Assembly: GCA_030141605.1 (NCBI GenBank)
Contig: JAQGDQ010000030.1
Location: 186,001 to 250,000, forward strand
From: Tubiluchus corallicola
Taxonomy: Eukaryota > Priapulida > Priapulimorpha > Priapulimorphida > Tubiluchidae
Length of the DNA stretch: 64,000 nt
Reading direction: 5' to 3'
Below are positions 38,963 through 44,834 of this stretch, one piece after another. Made by a program: the position numbers and the translations under genes. Below the pieces are notes generated by a model. The model ran no database searches. It was not told where the DNA came from and worked only from the letters and a program-made list of their open reading frames with translations. Within the stretch, counting starts at the first letter, position 1, and each line of letters begins with the position of its first letter.

Positions 38963-39376
38963 TCTCTTTCTAACTATCTTTCTCTCTCTGTTTTATCTTG
39001 ACCTATAATAGCACTGAACAACAAGACATATATTAGACTAACATTCTGAGTGAGCATGTATCACAATTTTTACTGTTATTATTGATTATGTGTTGCATGT
39101 TTTAAACGACTATTTCATCTACTCTTGCCTGAACAGCGACATACTGTGATTGAATTAACCAGTCTTTCTTAATTTCGCAGTTTTAGAGCTATGTATGCAT
39201 ACAAACCTCAAAATCAAGATGAGCTGGAGTTGCAAGAGGGCGACACTGTTTATGTCATGGAGAAGTGTGACGACGGCTGGTTTGTCGGCTCATCATTGAG
39301 AACAGGGAAATTTGGAACTTTTCCTGGCAACTATGTAGAATCAGTCTGTGAGTACATAGTGGCATTTTTCCTTTGA
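2..39376 (+). CDS. SORBS: SORBS-family adaptor gene (SoHo + three SH3), 5' partial, 31 exons
   Basis: This is a multi-exon gene for a Sorbin-homology/SH3 adaptor. The family (ponsin/CAP, ArgBP2, vinexin; CAP in flies) scaffolds vinculin, Abl, Cbl and actin regulators at adhesions, stress fibres and Z-lines. The sequence shows a long disordered N-terminus, a SoHo region (D-W-Y-K near 15,110 and Y-E-P-G-K-S-S near 18,660), a [10 protein letters not shown] block near 21,270, and three SH3 domains ending in N-Y-V-E, S-Y-V-E and N-Y-V-E. All 31 joined exons agree in splice phase and total 8,976 nt, an exact multiple of three. Without the giant exon at 23,089 the in-window part would be 2,045 residues. 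The reading frame is open from base 2, so the 5' part lies outside the window. Which of the vertebrate paralogues it is closest to cannot be decided; a single pre-duplication orthologue is likely. The exon chain is inferred from ORFs, phases and splice signals, not transcripts. Confidence 0.93.
3012..6435 (+). other. SORBS: intron 1 / possible read-through 3' UTR of exon 1
   Basis: AT-rich non-coding sequence of 3.4 kb. If the weak donor at 3012 is not used, the stop at 3028 ends the protein. An AATAAA at 5029-5034 and another in GAAATAAATG near 5,513 could then serve polyadenylation. No conserved ORF or RNA gene is visible. Confidence 0.5.
6436..6459 (+). CDS. SORBS: SORBS exon 2: 24-nt microexon
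   Basis: An eight-codon exon lies between GCCCAG and the consensus donor AACAG|GTAAGT. It is phase 1 on both sides and inserts A-P-L-L-R-A-E-T between the proline-rich end of exon 1 and exon 3. A competing acceptor five bases upstream (TTTTGCAG) would break the frame. The support is the phase match and the strong donor only. Confidence 0.6.
6460..7571 (+). other. SORBS: intron 2 with a 41-bp tandem duplication
   Basis: AT-rich intron. At 6,657-6,738 a unit of about 41 bp (TTTCAGTGAACATTC... CATTATTT) occurs twice head to tail, almost perfectly. Nothing coding is seen. Confidence 0.8.
7572..7658 (+). CDS. SORBS: SORBS exon 3
   Basis: An 87-nt exon, phase 1-1, between TTTTCAG and CCAG|GTATAT. 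It encodes [13 protein letters not shown] followed by a G-Y-R-P-V-K-F segment. It is proline-rich and disordered, and can be skipped without changing frame. Confidence 0.85.
7659..9280 (+). other. SORBS: intron 3, 5' part, up to an alternative promoter region
   Basis: AT-rich intron with a poly-C tract at 7,816-7,824. The last few hundred bases before 9,281 would be the promoter and 5' UTR of the alternative first exon. I see no clear TATA box that I would defend. No other ORF is supported. Confidence 0.4.
9281..9341 (+). CDS. SORBS: SORBS alternative first exon with Cys-Cys basic N-terminus
   Basis: An ATG at 9281 opens 20 codons plus one base ending in ACAG|GTGAAT (phase 1), which fits the phase-1 acceptor of exon 4. 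In-frame TAA codons lie at 9,257 and 9,263, so this ATG would be a true start. The peptide begins [12 protein letters not shown]. Paired cysteines next to basic residues resemble an S-acylation/membrane-tether signal, which is an inference. It would give an isoform lacking the giant N-terminal exon, as short forms do in vertebrate SORBS genes. Confidence 0.6.
9342..9984 (+). other. SORBS: intron between alternative first exon and exon 4
   Basis: AT-rich non-coding sequence. I see no repeat or ORF worth listing. Confidence 0.6.
9985..10165 (+). CDS. SORBS: SORBS exon 4
   Basis: A 181-nt exon from TTTCAG| to ACGAG|GTAATG, phase 1 in and 2 out. It encodes a W-, P- and S-rich disordered stretch starting [10 protein letters not shown]. 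The dense proline and tryptophan motifs suggest docking sites; no fold is visible. Confidence 0.88.
10533..10638 (+). CDS. SORBS: SORBS exon 5
   Basis: A 106-nt exon from TTGAAG| to CCGCAG|GTAAAC, phase 2 in and 0 out. It encodes R-S-R-S-W-D-A-D and a glutamine/proline-rich end. It is disordered and basic. The acceptor lacks a strong pyrimidine tract, but the frame joins cleanly on both sides. Confidence 0.82.
10639..11253 (+). other. SORBS: intron 5 with a fold-back-like repeat
   Basis: At about 10,717-10,908 the intron has repeated AACTTCTCTC / GAGAGTT words in both orientations, framed by GGGCACGCAACTTC and GAATGCGCC. This looks like an old miniature inverted-repeat element. The rest is AT-rich and empty. 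Confidence 0.4.
11254..11331 (+). CDS. SORBS: SORBS exon 6
   Basis: A 78-nt exon, phase 0-0, between TTTAAAG| and GCAGGG|GTAAAT. It encodes a charged segment with [11 protein letters not shown]. It can be skipped in frame. A donor two bases earlier is possible but would break the frame. Confidence 0.75.
11332..13016 (+). other. SORBS: intron 6, AT-rich
   Basis: A 1.7-kb intron. I see no coding, RNA or repeat signal that can be supported. Confidence 0.7.
13017..13176 (+). CDS. SORBS: SORBS exon 7: proline-rich
   Basis: A 160-nt exon from TTTATAG| to CACCAG|GTAAAA, phase 0 in and 1 out. It encodes [18 protein letters not shown] and further P-P-S-W and P-T-P-P motifs. These are typical SH3/WW ligand sequences in a disordered region. 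Confidence 0.88.
13262..13330 (+). repeat. tRNA-like SINE head
   Basis: TAGCTCAGTGGTTGAATGC matches a pol III A box, and GATGTAGGTTCTGAGTAG a degenerate B box at tRNA spacing. The anticodon arm does not fold well, so this is a tRNA-derived SINE or tRNA relic rather than a working tRNA. It sits in intron 7. Confidence 0.5.
13695..13814 (+). CDS. SORBS: SORBS exon 8
   Basis: A 120-nt exon, phase 1-1, from CCCTACAG| to AGAG|GTATAT. It ends in V-T-L-L-Q-K-A-R-G, a predicted helix, after a proline-rich stretch. It reads directly into exon 9. Confidence 0.88.
13861..13935. repeat. (AT)n microsatellite
   Basis: TATG/TATA-rich sequence running into an (AT)n array of about 20 units in intron 8, shortly after the donor of exon 8. 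Confidence 0.95.
14313..14506 (+). CDS. SORBS: SORBS exon 9: start of Sorbin-homology region
   Basis: A 194-nt exon from GGCTTGCAG| to CGTGCC|GTAAGT, phase 1 in and 0 out. It encodes [12 protein letters not shown] and then [19 protein letters not shown]. The E-G-I-G-P ... G-(V/I)-P-I motif resembles the sequence that precedes D-W-Y-K in SORBS proteins. Confidence 0.9.
14507..15083 (+). other. SORBS: intron 9, empty
   Basis: AT-rich intron with no supported feature. Confidence 0.7.
15084..15156 (+). CDS. SORBS: SORBS exon 10: SoHo D-W-Y-K motif
   Basis: A 73-nt exon from TGTTTTAG| to AAAAGG|GTGAGT, phase 0 in and 1 out. It encodes [17 protein letters not shown], matching the D-W-Y-K-x-M-(F/Y)-K-x-(I/L)-H block of SORBS SoHo regions. 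It is one of the clearest family marks in the gene. Confidence 0.93.
15157..16227 (+). other. SORBS: intron 10, empty
   Basis: A 1.1-kb AT-rich intron. Short ORFs here lack codon signal and splice support. Confidence 0.7.
16228..16281 (+). CDS. SORBS: SORBS exon 11
   Basis: A 54-nt exon, phase 1-1, from TTTCTAG| to TTAAAG|GTTTGC. It encodes [15 protein letters not shown], a likely short helix. It can be skipped in frame, so it is a candidate regulated small exon. Confidence 0.78.
16749..16817 (+). CDS. SORBS: SORBS exon 12: first of a duplicated exon pair
   Basis: A 69-nt exon, phase 1-1, from CTTACTAG| to CACAAG|GTATCA. It encodes [11 protein letters not shown]. The next exon carries the similar [10 protein letters not shown], which suggests tandem exon duplication. 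Confidence 0.85.
17164..17220 (+). CDS. SORBS: SORBS exon 13: second of a duplicated exon pair
   Basis: A 57-nt exon, phase 1-1, from TTCTTTAG| to TACAAG|GTATAA. It encodes [13 protein letters not shown]. The same phase, similar size and shared core as exon 12 point to an exon copy that may be used together with it or instead of it. Confidence 0.8.
17221..18292 (+). other. SORBS: intron 13, empty
   Basis: AT-rich intron of 1.1 kb with no supported feature. Confidence 0.7.
18293..18319 (+). CDS. SORBS: SORBS exon 14: 27-nt microexon
   Basis: Nine codons, phase 1-1, between TTTTTGCAG| and CCAGAG|GTAAAT. It encodes E-A-E-S-A-P-K-T-R. Both splice sites are good and the phase agrees with neighbours. 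In-frame skipping is possible. Confidence 0.75.
18560..18702 (+). CDS. SORBS: SORBS exon 15: SoHo core Y-E-P-G-K-S-S
   Basis: A 143-nt exon from CATTTCAG| to GCAAAG|GTAAGA, phase 1 in and 0 out. It encodes [12 protein letters not shown], then [14 protein letters not shown]. The I-x-x-Y-(E/Q)-P-G-K-S-S signature defines the Sorbin-homology domain, which in vertebrates binds flotillin and related membrane partners. Confidence 0.95.
19190..19210 (+). CDS. SORBS: SORBS exon 16: 21-nt microexon
   Basis: Seven codons, phase 0-0, between TTTGTGCAG| and TCGGAG|GTTTGA, encoding A-D-R-M-D-S-E. The donor is weak and an in-frame TGA follows directly in the intron. It is supported only by phase and the acceptor, and skipping keeps the frame. 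Confidence 0.5.
19211..20660 (+). other. SORBS: intron 16, empty
   Basis: A 1.4-kb AT-rich intron with no supported feature. Confidence 0.7.
20661..20695 (+). CDS. SORBS: SORBS exon 17: 35-nt small exon
   Basis: From TTGTTTCAG| to AAGATA|GTAAGT, phase 0 in and 2 out, encoding [11 protein letters not shown] and the first two bases of a tyrosine codon completed by exon 18. Both splice sites are strong. Confidence 0.8.
21165..21343 (+). CDS. SORBS: SORBS exon 18: D-W-Y-N-E-I-Q block
   Basis: A 179-nt exon from CTGTTTTAG| to TTCAA|GTAAGC, phase 2 in and 1 out. It encodes an R/G-rich start, a charged helix with K-R-K-V-K-R-E-V, then [22 protein letters not shown]. The W-Y-x-x-I-Q-x-G-G-x-(I/V)-P segment recalls the conserved block between SoHo and SH3 in SORBS proteins. 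Confidence 0.92.
21344..23088 (+). other. SORBS: intron 18
   Basis: A 1.7-kb AT-rich intron with a short (AT)n at 22,191-22,208. I see no other supported feature. Confidence 0.7.
23089..25926 (+). CDS. SORBS: SORBS exon 19: giant 2,838-nt cassette exon
   Basis: The exon runs from TTTTCCAG| to TCTTAG|GTAAGA, phase 1-1, 946 codons, so skipping keeps the frame (the junction codon becomes isoleucine). It is mostly disordered, S-, N- and D-rich, with two W-P-V-R motifs (24,267 and 24,477). A dense helical, basic block lies at 24,600-24,930 ([19 protein letters not shown], then a long amphipathic stretch). Two S-E-P-(N/D)-L motifs lie near 25,595 and 25,880. If the donor is ignored, the frame stops at 25,995-25,997. 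Vertebrate SORBS2 (nArgBP2) also has a large brain-specific exon in this region; I see no zinc finger here, so homology is only suggested. Confidence 0.88.
25927..25997 (+). CDS. SORBS: read-through C-terminus of exon 19 (alternative last exon)
   Basis: If the GTAAGA donor at 25927 is skipped, the frame continues 23 codons to TGA at 25,995-25,997, ending F-L-E-T-K-F. Three polyadenylation hexamers follow. This would produce a protein with the SoHo region but no SH3 domain. Confidence 0.45.
26520..26923 (+). promoter_or_regulatory. cluster of AATAAA poly(A) signals
   Basis: AATAAA occurs at 26520-26525, 26555-26560 and 26918-26923 (the last followed by TGTGTTTTACTTTT, a GU/U-rich downstream element). 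They lie 0.5-0.9 kb after the stop at 25997, as expected for an alternative 3' end. Confidence 0.45.
27872..28113. mobile_element. fold-back MITE-like element
   Basis: TAATCATAAAGAAGACAAC at the left is the inverse of GTTGTCTTCTTTATGATTA at the right. The arms continue (TTTAAATCTCAAAAACTT versus AAGTTTTTGAGATTTAAA; GAAAC... GTCAGCTGAAA versus TTTCAACTGAC), so most of the 242 bp folds into one imperfect hairpin. There is no ORF. It is a likely non-autonomous DNA transposon in intron 19. Confidence 0.8.
28114..29551 (+). other. SORBS: intron 19, distal part
   Basis: AT-rich with no supported feature. Confidence 0.65.
29552..29626 (+). CDS. SORBS: SORBS exon 20
   Basis: A 75-nt exon, phase 1-1, from TTTCACAG| to CAAG|GTAATA. 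It encodes [17 protein letters not shown]. It accepts either exon 18 or exon 19 in frame. Confidence 0.85.
29910..30225 (+). repeat. dispersed intronic repeat, copy A
   Basis: Shares AGAAAAATATAACAAAGAAATTTG, a TTGGCA...TGCTTTTCTTCA core, ATCACGACTTTAA, TTTTACTAAT, TAAGTCTAACTT and GCTTGGC with copy B at about 32,431-32,945, in the same order and strand. Both copies are decayed and non-coding. Confidence 0.7.
30703..30839 (+). CDS. SORBS: SORBS exon 21: charged helix
   Basis: A 137-nt exon from GCCTGCAG| to ACAGCG|GTATGC, phase 1 in and 0 out. After F-E-Y-R-T-L-P-D-Y it encodes a run of R, K and E ([16 protein letters not shown]), a likely single helix or coiled coil leading to exon 22. Confidence 0.88.
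30840..31840 (+). other. SORBS: intron 21, empty
   Basis: A 1.0-kb AT-rich intron with no supported feature. Confidence 0.7.
31841..31920 (+). CDS. SORBS: SORBS exon 22: charged helix
   Basis: An 80-nt exon from ACTTTCAG| to TTACGT|GTACGT, phase 0 in and 2 out. It continues the helix ([19 protein letters not shown]). With exon 21 it forms the linker ahead of the SH3 domains. Confidence 0.88.
32098..32160. repeat. 30-bp tandem duplication in intron 22
   Basis: GAGTGATTCTGTAATACCCTTGGTAAATT is present twice head to tail, just before the branch/acceptor region of exon 23. Confidence 0.9.
32191..32334 (+). CDS. SORBS: SORBS exon 23: start of SH3-1
   Basis: A 144-nt exon from TTGTTTCAG| to CAAG|GTAAAC, phase 2 in and 2 out. 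It encodes L-P-K-Y-D-F-D-D-F and then [15 protein letters not shown], the A-L-Y-D-Y-type first strand of SH3-1. Confidence 0.95.
32431..32945 (+). repeat. dispersed intronic repeat, copy B
   Basis: Second, longer copy of the repeat at 29,910-30,225 (see copy A for shared words). It sits in intron 23 in the same orientation. Confidence 0.65.
33240..33354 (+). CDS. SORBS: SORBS exon 24: rest of SH3-1
   Basis: A 115-nt exon from TTTCAG| to GTAGAG|GTATGC, phase 2 in and 0 out. It holds E-L-S-F-K-K-G-D, the binding tryptophan in K-N-W-F-E-G-E, and G-I-F-P-S-N-Y-V-E. The W, P and Y of the SH3 ligand groove are intact. In the family, SH3-1 and SH3-2 bind vinculin, paxillin and other proline-rich partners. 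Confidence 0.96.
33355..35071 (+). other. SORBS: intron 24, empty
   Basis: A 1.7-kb AT-rich intron. No supported feature. Confidence 0.7.
35072..35110 (+). CDS. SORBS: SORBS exon 25: 39-nt linker exon between SH3-1 and SH3-2
   Basis: Thirteen codons, phase 0-0, between TTATCGCAG| and CGTGAG|GTGCGT, encoding [13 protein letters not shown]. The next exon begins with the similar V-I-R-S-L-D-E-A. It can be skipped in frame. Confidence 0.65.
35650..35735 (-). repeat. tRNA-derived SINE-like piece (minus strand)
   Basis: On the minus strand GGTCCCGGGTTCAAATCTAGG matches a tRNA T arm with pol III B box, preceded at tRNA-like distance by GGTGGATTCG. The cloverleaf is incomplete. It is probably a SINE head in intron 25. 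Confidence 0.5.
35846..35965 (+). CDS. SORBS: SORBS exon 26: start of SH3-2
   Basis: A 120-nt exon, phase 0-0, from CTGTGCAG| to AAAAAG|GTAGGC. After a linker it encodes [19 protein letters not shown], the first half of SH3-2. Confidence 0.95.
36166..36331 (+). CDS. SORBS: SORBS exon 27: rest of SH3-2
   Basis: A 166-nt exon from TTTTTCAG| to CTGTAG|GTGAGT, phase 0 in and 1 out. It holds G-D-T-V-T-L, D-D-N-W-Y-E-G and [11 protein letters not shown], so the SH3 groove residues are intact, followed by an S/P/R-rich linker. Confidence 0.96.
36605..36860 (+). CDS. SORBS: SORBS exon 28: S/P/R-rich linker
   Basis: A 256-nt exon from TGCTTCAG| to GAAAAG|GTTTGC, phase 1 in and 2 out. It has repeated S-P and R-S-P motifs ([11 protein letters not shown]) and is a likely proline-directed kinase target, disordered between SH3-2 and SH3-3. 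It is GC-richer than its surroundings. The donor is weak, and the frame would run on to a stop near 36,931 if it were missed. Confidence 0.88.
36861..37536 (+). other. SORBS: intron 28, empty
   Basis: AT-rich intron. No supported feature. Confidence 0.7.
37537..37645 (+). CDS. SORBS: SORBS exon 29
   Basis: A 109-nt exon from TATTTCAG| to AAGACG|GTATTT, phase 2 in and 0 out. It encodes [21 protein letters not shown], a charged probable helix. Confidence 0.85.
37646..38517 (+). other. SORBS: intron 29, empty
   Basis: AT-rich intron of 0.9 kb. No supported feature. Confidence 0.7.
38518..38600 (+). CDS. SORBS: SORBS exon 30
   Basis: An 83-nt exon from TCATTTCAG| to GAAAC|GTATGT, phase 0 in and 2 out. 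It encodes [18 protein letters not shown], a disordered lead into SH3-3. Confidence 0.87.
38862..38966. repeat. (CA)n(CT)n microsatellite
   Basis: About nine CA units followed by about forty CT units in intron 30. Nearby S-L-S-L open frames are products of this repeat. Confidence 0.97.
39181..39376 (+). CDS. SORBS: SORBS exon 31: SH3-3 and C-terminus
   Basis: From AATTTCGCAG|, phase 2 in. It encodes [17 protein letters not shown], the groove tryptophan in D-D-G-W-F-V-G, and [13 protein letters not shown]. It closely resembles the last SH3 of SORBS proteins, which end just after N-Y-V. Here the frame runs on to TGA at 39,374-39,376 ([10 protein letters not shown]), but a good donor (TCT|GTGAGT) at 39,348 right after S-V may be used instead. 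Confidence 0.93.
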
Positions 39377-42300
39377 CGAAACATTAATTACTTGTGAAGT
39401 CCACCCGCTGGTATTAATATCACATAAACATCAATTTGCTTGCCATTAGCTGCACCAGCTGCTCGTTTATTACAAAAGTTTTTGCCATACTATGCATGGC
39501 TTTCATTTTATACCATTTGATGGTTTTGATGGCAGTTTATACCATTTCATAGTTTTTTATGTAAAAAAACCCTGATGTTCTTTTATGTAGAAACACTGAC
39601 ACCACAAAAGTGGTCTATTAATTTTAACAGCTCAAACCTTGGCTAAAGCTTTTTTCTACTTGCTTGCTAGGCTTTACTAACAGACAACTTTTAAGTCATT
39701 TTTGTTCTTATTTTGCAAGCTTTGCTCAAACCTGGACCCAAGGTACTCTTATTACATATTCCATTACTTTTATATTCGACTTGCCTGTGTATCTATCAAA
39801 AGCTTCAATGCTGTGCTTCAAAACATTTTATGCTAGAAATAATCTTTTTATTATAATTTGTAATTTATGAATGCTGTAAACATATTTTGCATGATATTAT
39901 TGATTACGACATTGAAATGATATTATACTTAATGTGCCATTTCAACTTATGCATCTGTTCAGGGTTCGTTTTTTCTTTTCTGTTTTAAATTCGGCAGTTT
40001 TAAAATTTTTAAAATCCAGTAATCCTGTTTGCATTATTTTGTGTTGCAAAATATTATGCTTTCACCAACTTGAACTAGCATTCTTCTGACAAAATCATTT
40101 CTCTTTTATCAGTATTTTTAATTGCTCAATGTTTAAATGAATGAAATTTATGGGGGCTCGATATAATTATGCCTTCAAAACATCATCATTAATGATATTG
40201 ATTTTCCAGAAATCAAATTGGCAGCCATATCCACCCATGATACCAGCTAGATTACTACATGAGCGAGAACACGTGAAAACATACTTCGTTTAAAAAATCT
40301 ATTAACAACACATTTATTGCAGTTGAACAACAGAAGAACAGTAAAAAAACAGTAGTTTCAGACTTATTCGTTACTGAGAAAGTTTGGTAATGTAATATCT
40401 TGCTTTCCACTTTTTACTCTAGTAATGCAAATTCTGTAATGAAAATTAATTATTGATTGTAATGTTTCTACATAATTTCATGCCGGTAGCGTCTACTAGT
40501 GCTGCTAATTGGATAATGACGTATTACACTTATTCATGGTGTATGTATGTATGTACGTTATATGTTAAATTATCGTGGGAGCAAAATTAAATGCTCTGAA
40601 GTAATATATTAATAATGTAGAGTAGTCAAACATTTTAACATACAGTTATTTTTTACATAGTTTGAACACTTTTTAAGTTTTTAAAAATTTTAGTTTCTTT
40701 GGGACTTGTTTTGTATTGAATAAACTTTGTACTGTGTTAACTTATGAAGTTATTTTATACTTGCGCTTTACCATGACTTAAACTATGCAAGAATAACTTT
40801 TAAACAAGAAAAACCGTTGTATTTTGATGTAGTATATTAGTGTTTGCTTAACTTGGAAAACTTTGACGCGTTTTCCTGTTTGATAGATAAAAGTTTAGAT
40901 AGCTTGTCTTATGACTCGTTATATGTAAGATAATGACAGAGTTGTGTTTCACACATTACTAATAATTTACTTACCATTGTTAGAATTGATGTAACGATGT
41001 TTGTCTTCTAACAAGTCCATTTAATATGAGTGTAAACAGGTACTAACGATAATTTGTGCATGATGTAACCAGGTGTAATTAATGTTTGTAGGTATGTGTG
41101 CCAAATCTGTGTCATCAAATTGACAATGGCCAATGCGTCATTAGTTTCCTTGTCGTTGTTGCAAATTTACTATTAAATCATGTCTATCATGAGTTGTGAG
41201 CATTTTTAATTTTATTCTGGCTTTAACTATCTGAGTGCCTGTGCATGTTGCCATGAACGATATGCAATTTTGGCGATTAGGCTTGCTATGATTCTGCTTT
41301 TTTGCTGAATAGTGTTATAGATTAGTAGCAAAGTTTAATTAAAACATAATCAATTATGCGATGTTTAGCATTATATCTATGTAGCAGCTATTTCATTGCT
41401 GTGGTAACTGAGAAAGCACACAGCATTGAGCTATGTATAACAATTTAGGTTGTGTTATTGTTACTTAGTAGTGCTAACAATTTGTTTTAATTATTGTTAA
41501 TGCATAATATCATCGGTAGTCAAGACATTTTGTCTTAATTTTAATCAAAAAACCCGCAACATGCATGTGAATTGGCGGGAATGATAGTTTTTTATTTGGG
41601 AAAATAATGTTGTTATTAATTATTATTATTAATATTATTTATTTAGTTTTATTATTATTATAGTTAATACATTTAGTACAGTTATAAGTTTATTTAAACT
41701 GTTTCATTAAATAAGATCTGGTTTATACAGTTGCAGGGCTGTGAGGTTCTACTTTTATATTTTTGGTGCTATTCTCGTTCTAATGTTATATAAGTAGTCT
41801 CTATTTTGCACTGAAACACTCTTAATGGGTTGTACAATGTATAGTGCAGAACTTAGTTTTATCGAATGTCAGGTATGAAATTTTTTACACATTGTTCACT
41901 ACCTACGCTAACGTAGGAAACCCTTCTTCGTGAGGCTTCTTCCAAAATGTTTACAAAATGACACAAAATGTCTTAGTTTGGTACTAGAACGCCCTGTAGA
42001 TGTTACAATGCTGTCAGTGTGTAAAGCTGTGAGCGCACTTGTTCCATTAACATGATATCGCTACTTCCATTGCTGTTATTTAAGCTGTATATGTGTCAGT
42101 GGAGCCGATTCGTACTATTTTATTTTTGACTTCTGCAGCTTTACACAAACTATCCTTTTCCTGACTGAACTGCCACTGTCTCGTATGATAGCAGCTCTGG
42201 AAACAATGTGAATTTTTTAAATCTTCGTTATTACAAAGAGTGCAATAAATTTTTTGTAAAATCGATTTCGGCACTGATAGTGCGGATATGAAGCCATTCA

Positions 42301-44834
42301 TTGCAGATTATTAACAGTGATCGGTGAAACTTTGTTCGTCTCAGAATAAGAATGCACGACAGTTTTTATAAAGCGTTAAATTAATTTCATACGATAACTT
42401 CAACATCACATTTTTACACATGTGATTTTTCTTTATAGTCAGGTTTACTAATGAGCCTTGTATTCTTACACAAATGATTGAAAAAACACGTTACCTAAAC
42501 GAATAACATCTGTTCTTGTTTTGGTTTGAAGTATTTTGTTAATCTGTTTATTAATCTGATACGCAACACACACATTTGAATAGAAGAAACAATAGAAAAT
42601 TAAAAAGATTGGCTAATAGATTCAGAAGAACCTGTAATAAAACCACTTCACTGTTCTCGTTTTTACATCATTTACTTTTTGGAAGTAAACAACAGGCAAA
42701 CAAATAACTTACATTGTTAAAAAGCTGAAAATGCCTGAAAAATTTTTCCTCTGAAGTTCTGAGTTCAAAAATTTACACCACCGTATAACCAAGTAATCAC
42801 ATCCAAGTGTACGACTAATCGATTGATGGTTAAAAAGCATTAGATATGGATTACCTTGATTTGTAGTCGATTACTAAATGAATAAATTATTTGCCGAAAA
42901 ATTTAATCTTATTACAGTAGATAAACAACAACTGGAGATAAAATACTTGAAAATGTTCGTGACGTTGAAATCCAGCACTTAACATAGGACCTACTAATGT
43001 TGACATTTGTGACCTAAGCTGGTGTATCATCCATGAGTCAGTGAACAGCAGACGTATTTGCCACGTTTGGATGTGAATTCTGTCTCAGTAAATAACCAGA
43101 AGCAATGCGATGGAAGAAAATGTCATTTTCCTGATGGTCACCTATCTATTTACTAAACAGGCTCAGTAACTTTGAAGCCAGACACACCCTCTGACAAATT
43201 ATGCTGTAAACTCTGTCACCAAGTTCAATTCAATTTAGATTTGTTTGCACAAATACATTTACGTAATATGGCAAAAAATACAATTACAAAAACAAACTAC
43301 AAGAATAAATACAAAATACATTTACGTAACATGGCAAAACACGTTTTAGTGCAAGTATTGTAACAAAAATATTATATTGTACTGACGAGTTAGAAAAATT
43401 GACATGGCTAGAAATAAACCATAATATGGTAGGCTTGTTGAATTATATCAGCTTTTAAATGAATTACAAAATCAAAGTGAATAAACTAACATGTGCAAAA
43501 GTTAAGTTAGTTGCTGAGTTACTAGGACTAAATTAAGGCCTTCTATCATCAGAAAGACCAGTTTAATCTATTAATTGTGATGTTGAACTTTAGTTCAACT
43601 ATCAAAGCTTCGAATCGAAGAACAGGGGAGTTTTCCAGTCAAGTTTGGTTTTAATAATTCAATAGTTGTGAGTTTACTCCATCATTACTCATAATCTTGA
43701 AATCAAATTTAACAATGAAATACTAAAAAGAATCCTTAATTCTTTACAGAATGAACTTTCTCTGCTTTGGGCGCATAAGTAAAAATCGAAAGGTTAAAAA
43801 CAGGTCCTCCCGAGAAACTACCTTATCGTTCATTCACCGTCTCCATAAAAAGTTTATCCCCAGCACCTGGACATCTAATGACCCGTAATTACAGGACATG
43901 ATACCTTAATTACTCAGCCGCGTGTAGATCACAAATTACTCTATTCATATACGTTACCGGTTCTTAATCTTCCCATCCAGGATCCTTAACCTCCGCTAAC
44001 CTGGATTCATTATCCTGAAGAACGACTACAAACCACAACAGTTGGCGTTAAATTTTGCTGACTTTGTCGTTATTATGTTGACGGTTCATGTTATTATAAT
44101 GTTTTTATACCCAATGAAAGGCAAAATGTACTAGATCAGCAAATTCTTTATTCGTTTCATCCTTGTCAGTTCAGCTAAATAGTTCTTGTCTCTTGTTTGT
44201 ACCGTTAAAGCGTTAGGTTTTTTTAAACACTAAAAAAGAGGTGTTTCAGTTTCACTGACAAATTTAATTTTTAATTTTCTTTGCAGCTGATCAATGAACG
44301 ATTACCCCTTCTTGTGGTAAGTTGGCTAAATTCCTATACAGTAGTTAAGAATTTTTTGAGCCTTCATTTGCCACACTGGCTCTAAAGGTGTAAAATCGCG
44401 ATATCGCTAGAAAAGAGCGTGGTACAAATTTGTAAATTAAACTAGGTCTAAAAGACTTACGAAAATTCGATGTCACTAAATTTGTTGTGAATCATAGACT
44501 CCGCCATTAAAAAGAGGGACTTCTGAAATATCTTAAATAACGAACTCGAAATGTTAGTTCTAATAATGCGGACTGCATCGATCGCGCTTCACTCTACCTA
44601 ACTATTAAATAATATATGAAAAATTATGCCTGTTGCTGCTTTTTGCTAAGACTAGACAGTGTAACGAGTATCAATATGTAAGCGATCCTTTCCTACTCAT
44701 TTACTCGAAAGATTGTGATGTCTGCTTGTGAACAGCACTCGGAATGAGAGAGTAACAAAAAATCACTAAATGAACGTATAGATTAATGATTATGTGTGTG
44801 TATAAACAAATGTTTAAATACATAAATAAAACGA
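39377..44834. other. intergenic spacer, proximal part
   Basis: AT-rich, with an AATAAA at 40,719-40,724 that could end the SORBS transcript and an (ATT)n tract at 41,617-41,665. Acceptor-like TTTTCCAG at 40,209 would give an immediate stop, and TTTGCAG at 44,286 would give S-D-Q-stop, if the donor at 39,348 is used. No protein gene is supported on either strand. Confidence 0.5.

Noticed and set aside
38763-39008. Open frames ending in L-S-L-S runs
   Set aside because: They are products of the (CA)n(CT)n repeat in intron 30.
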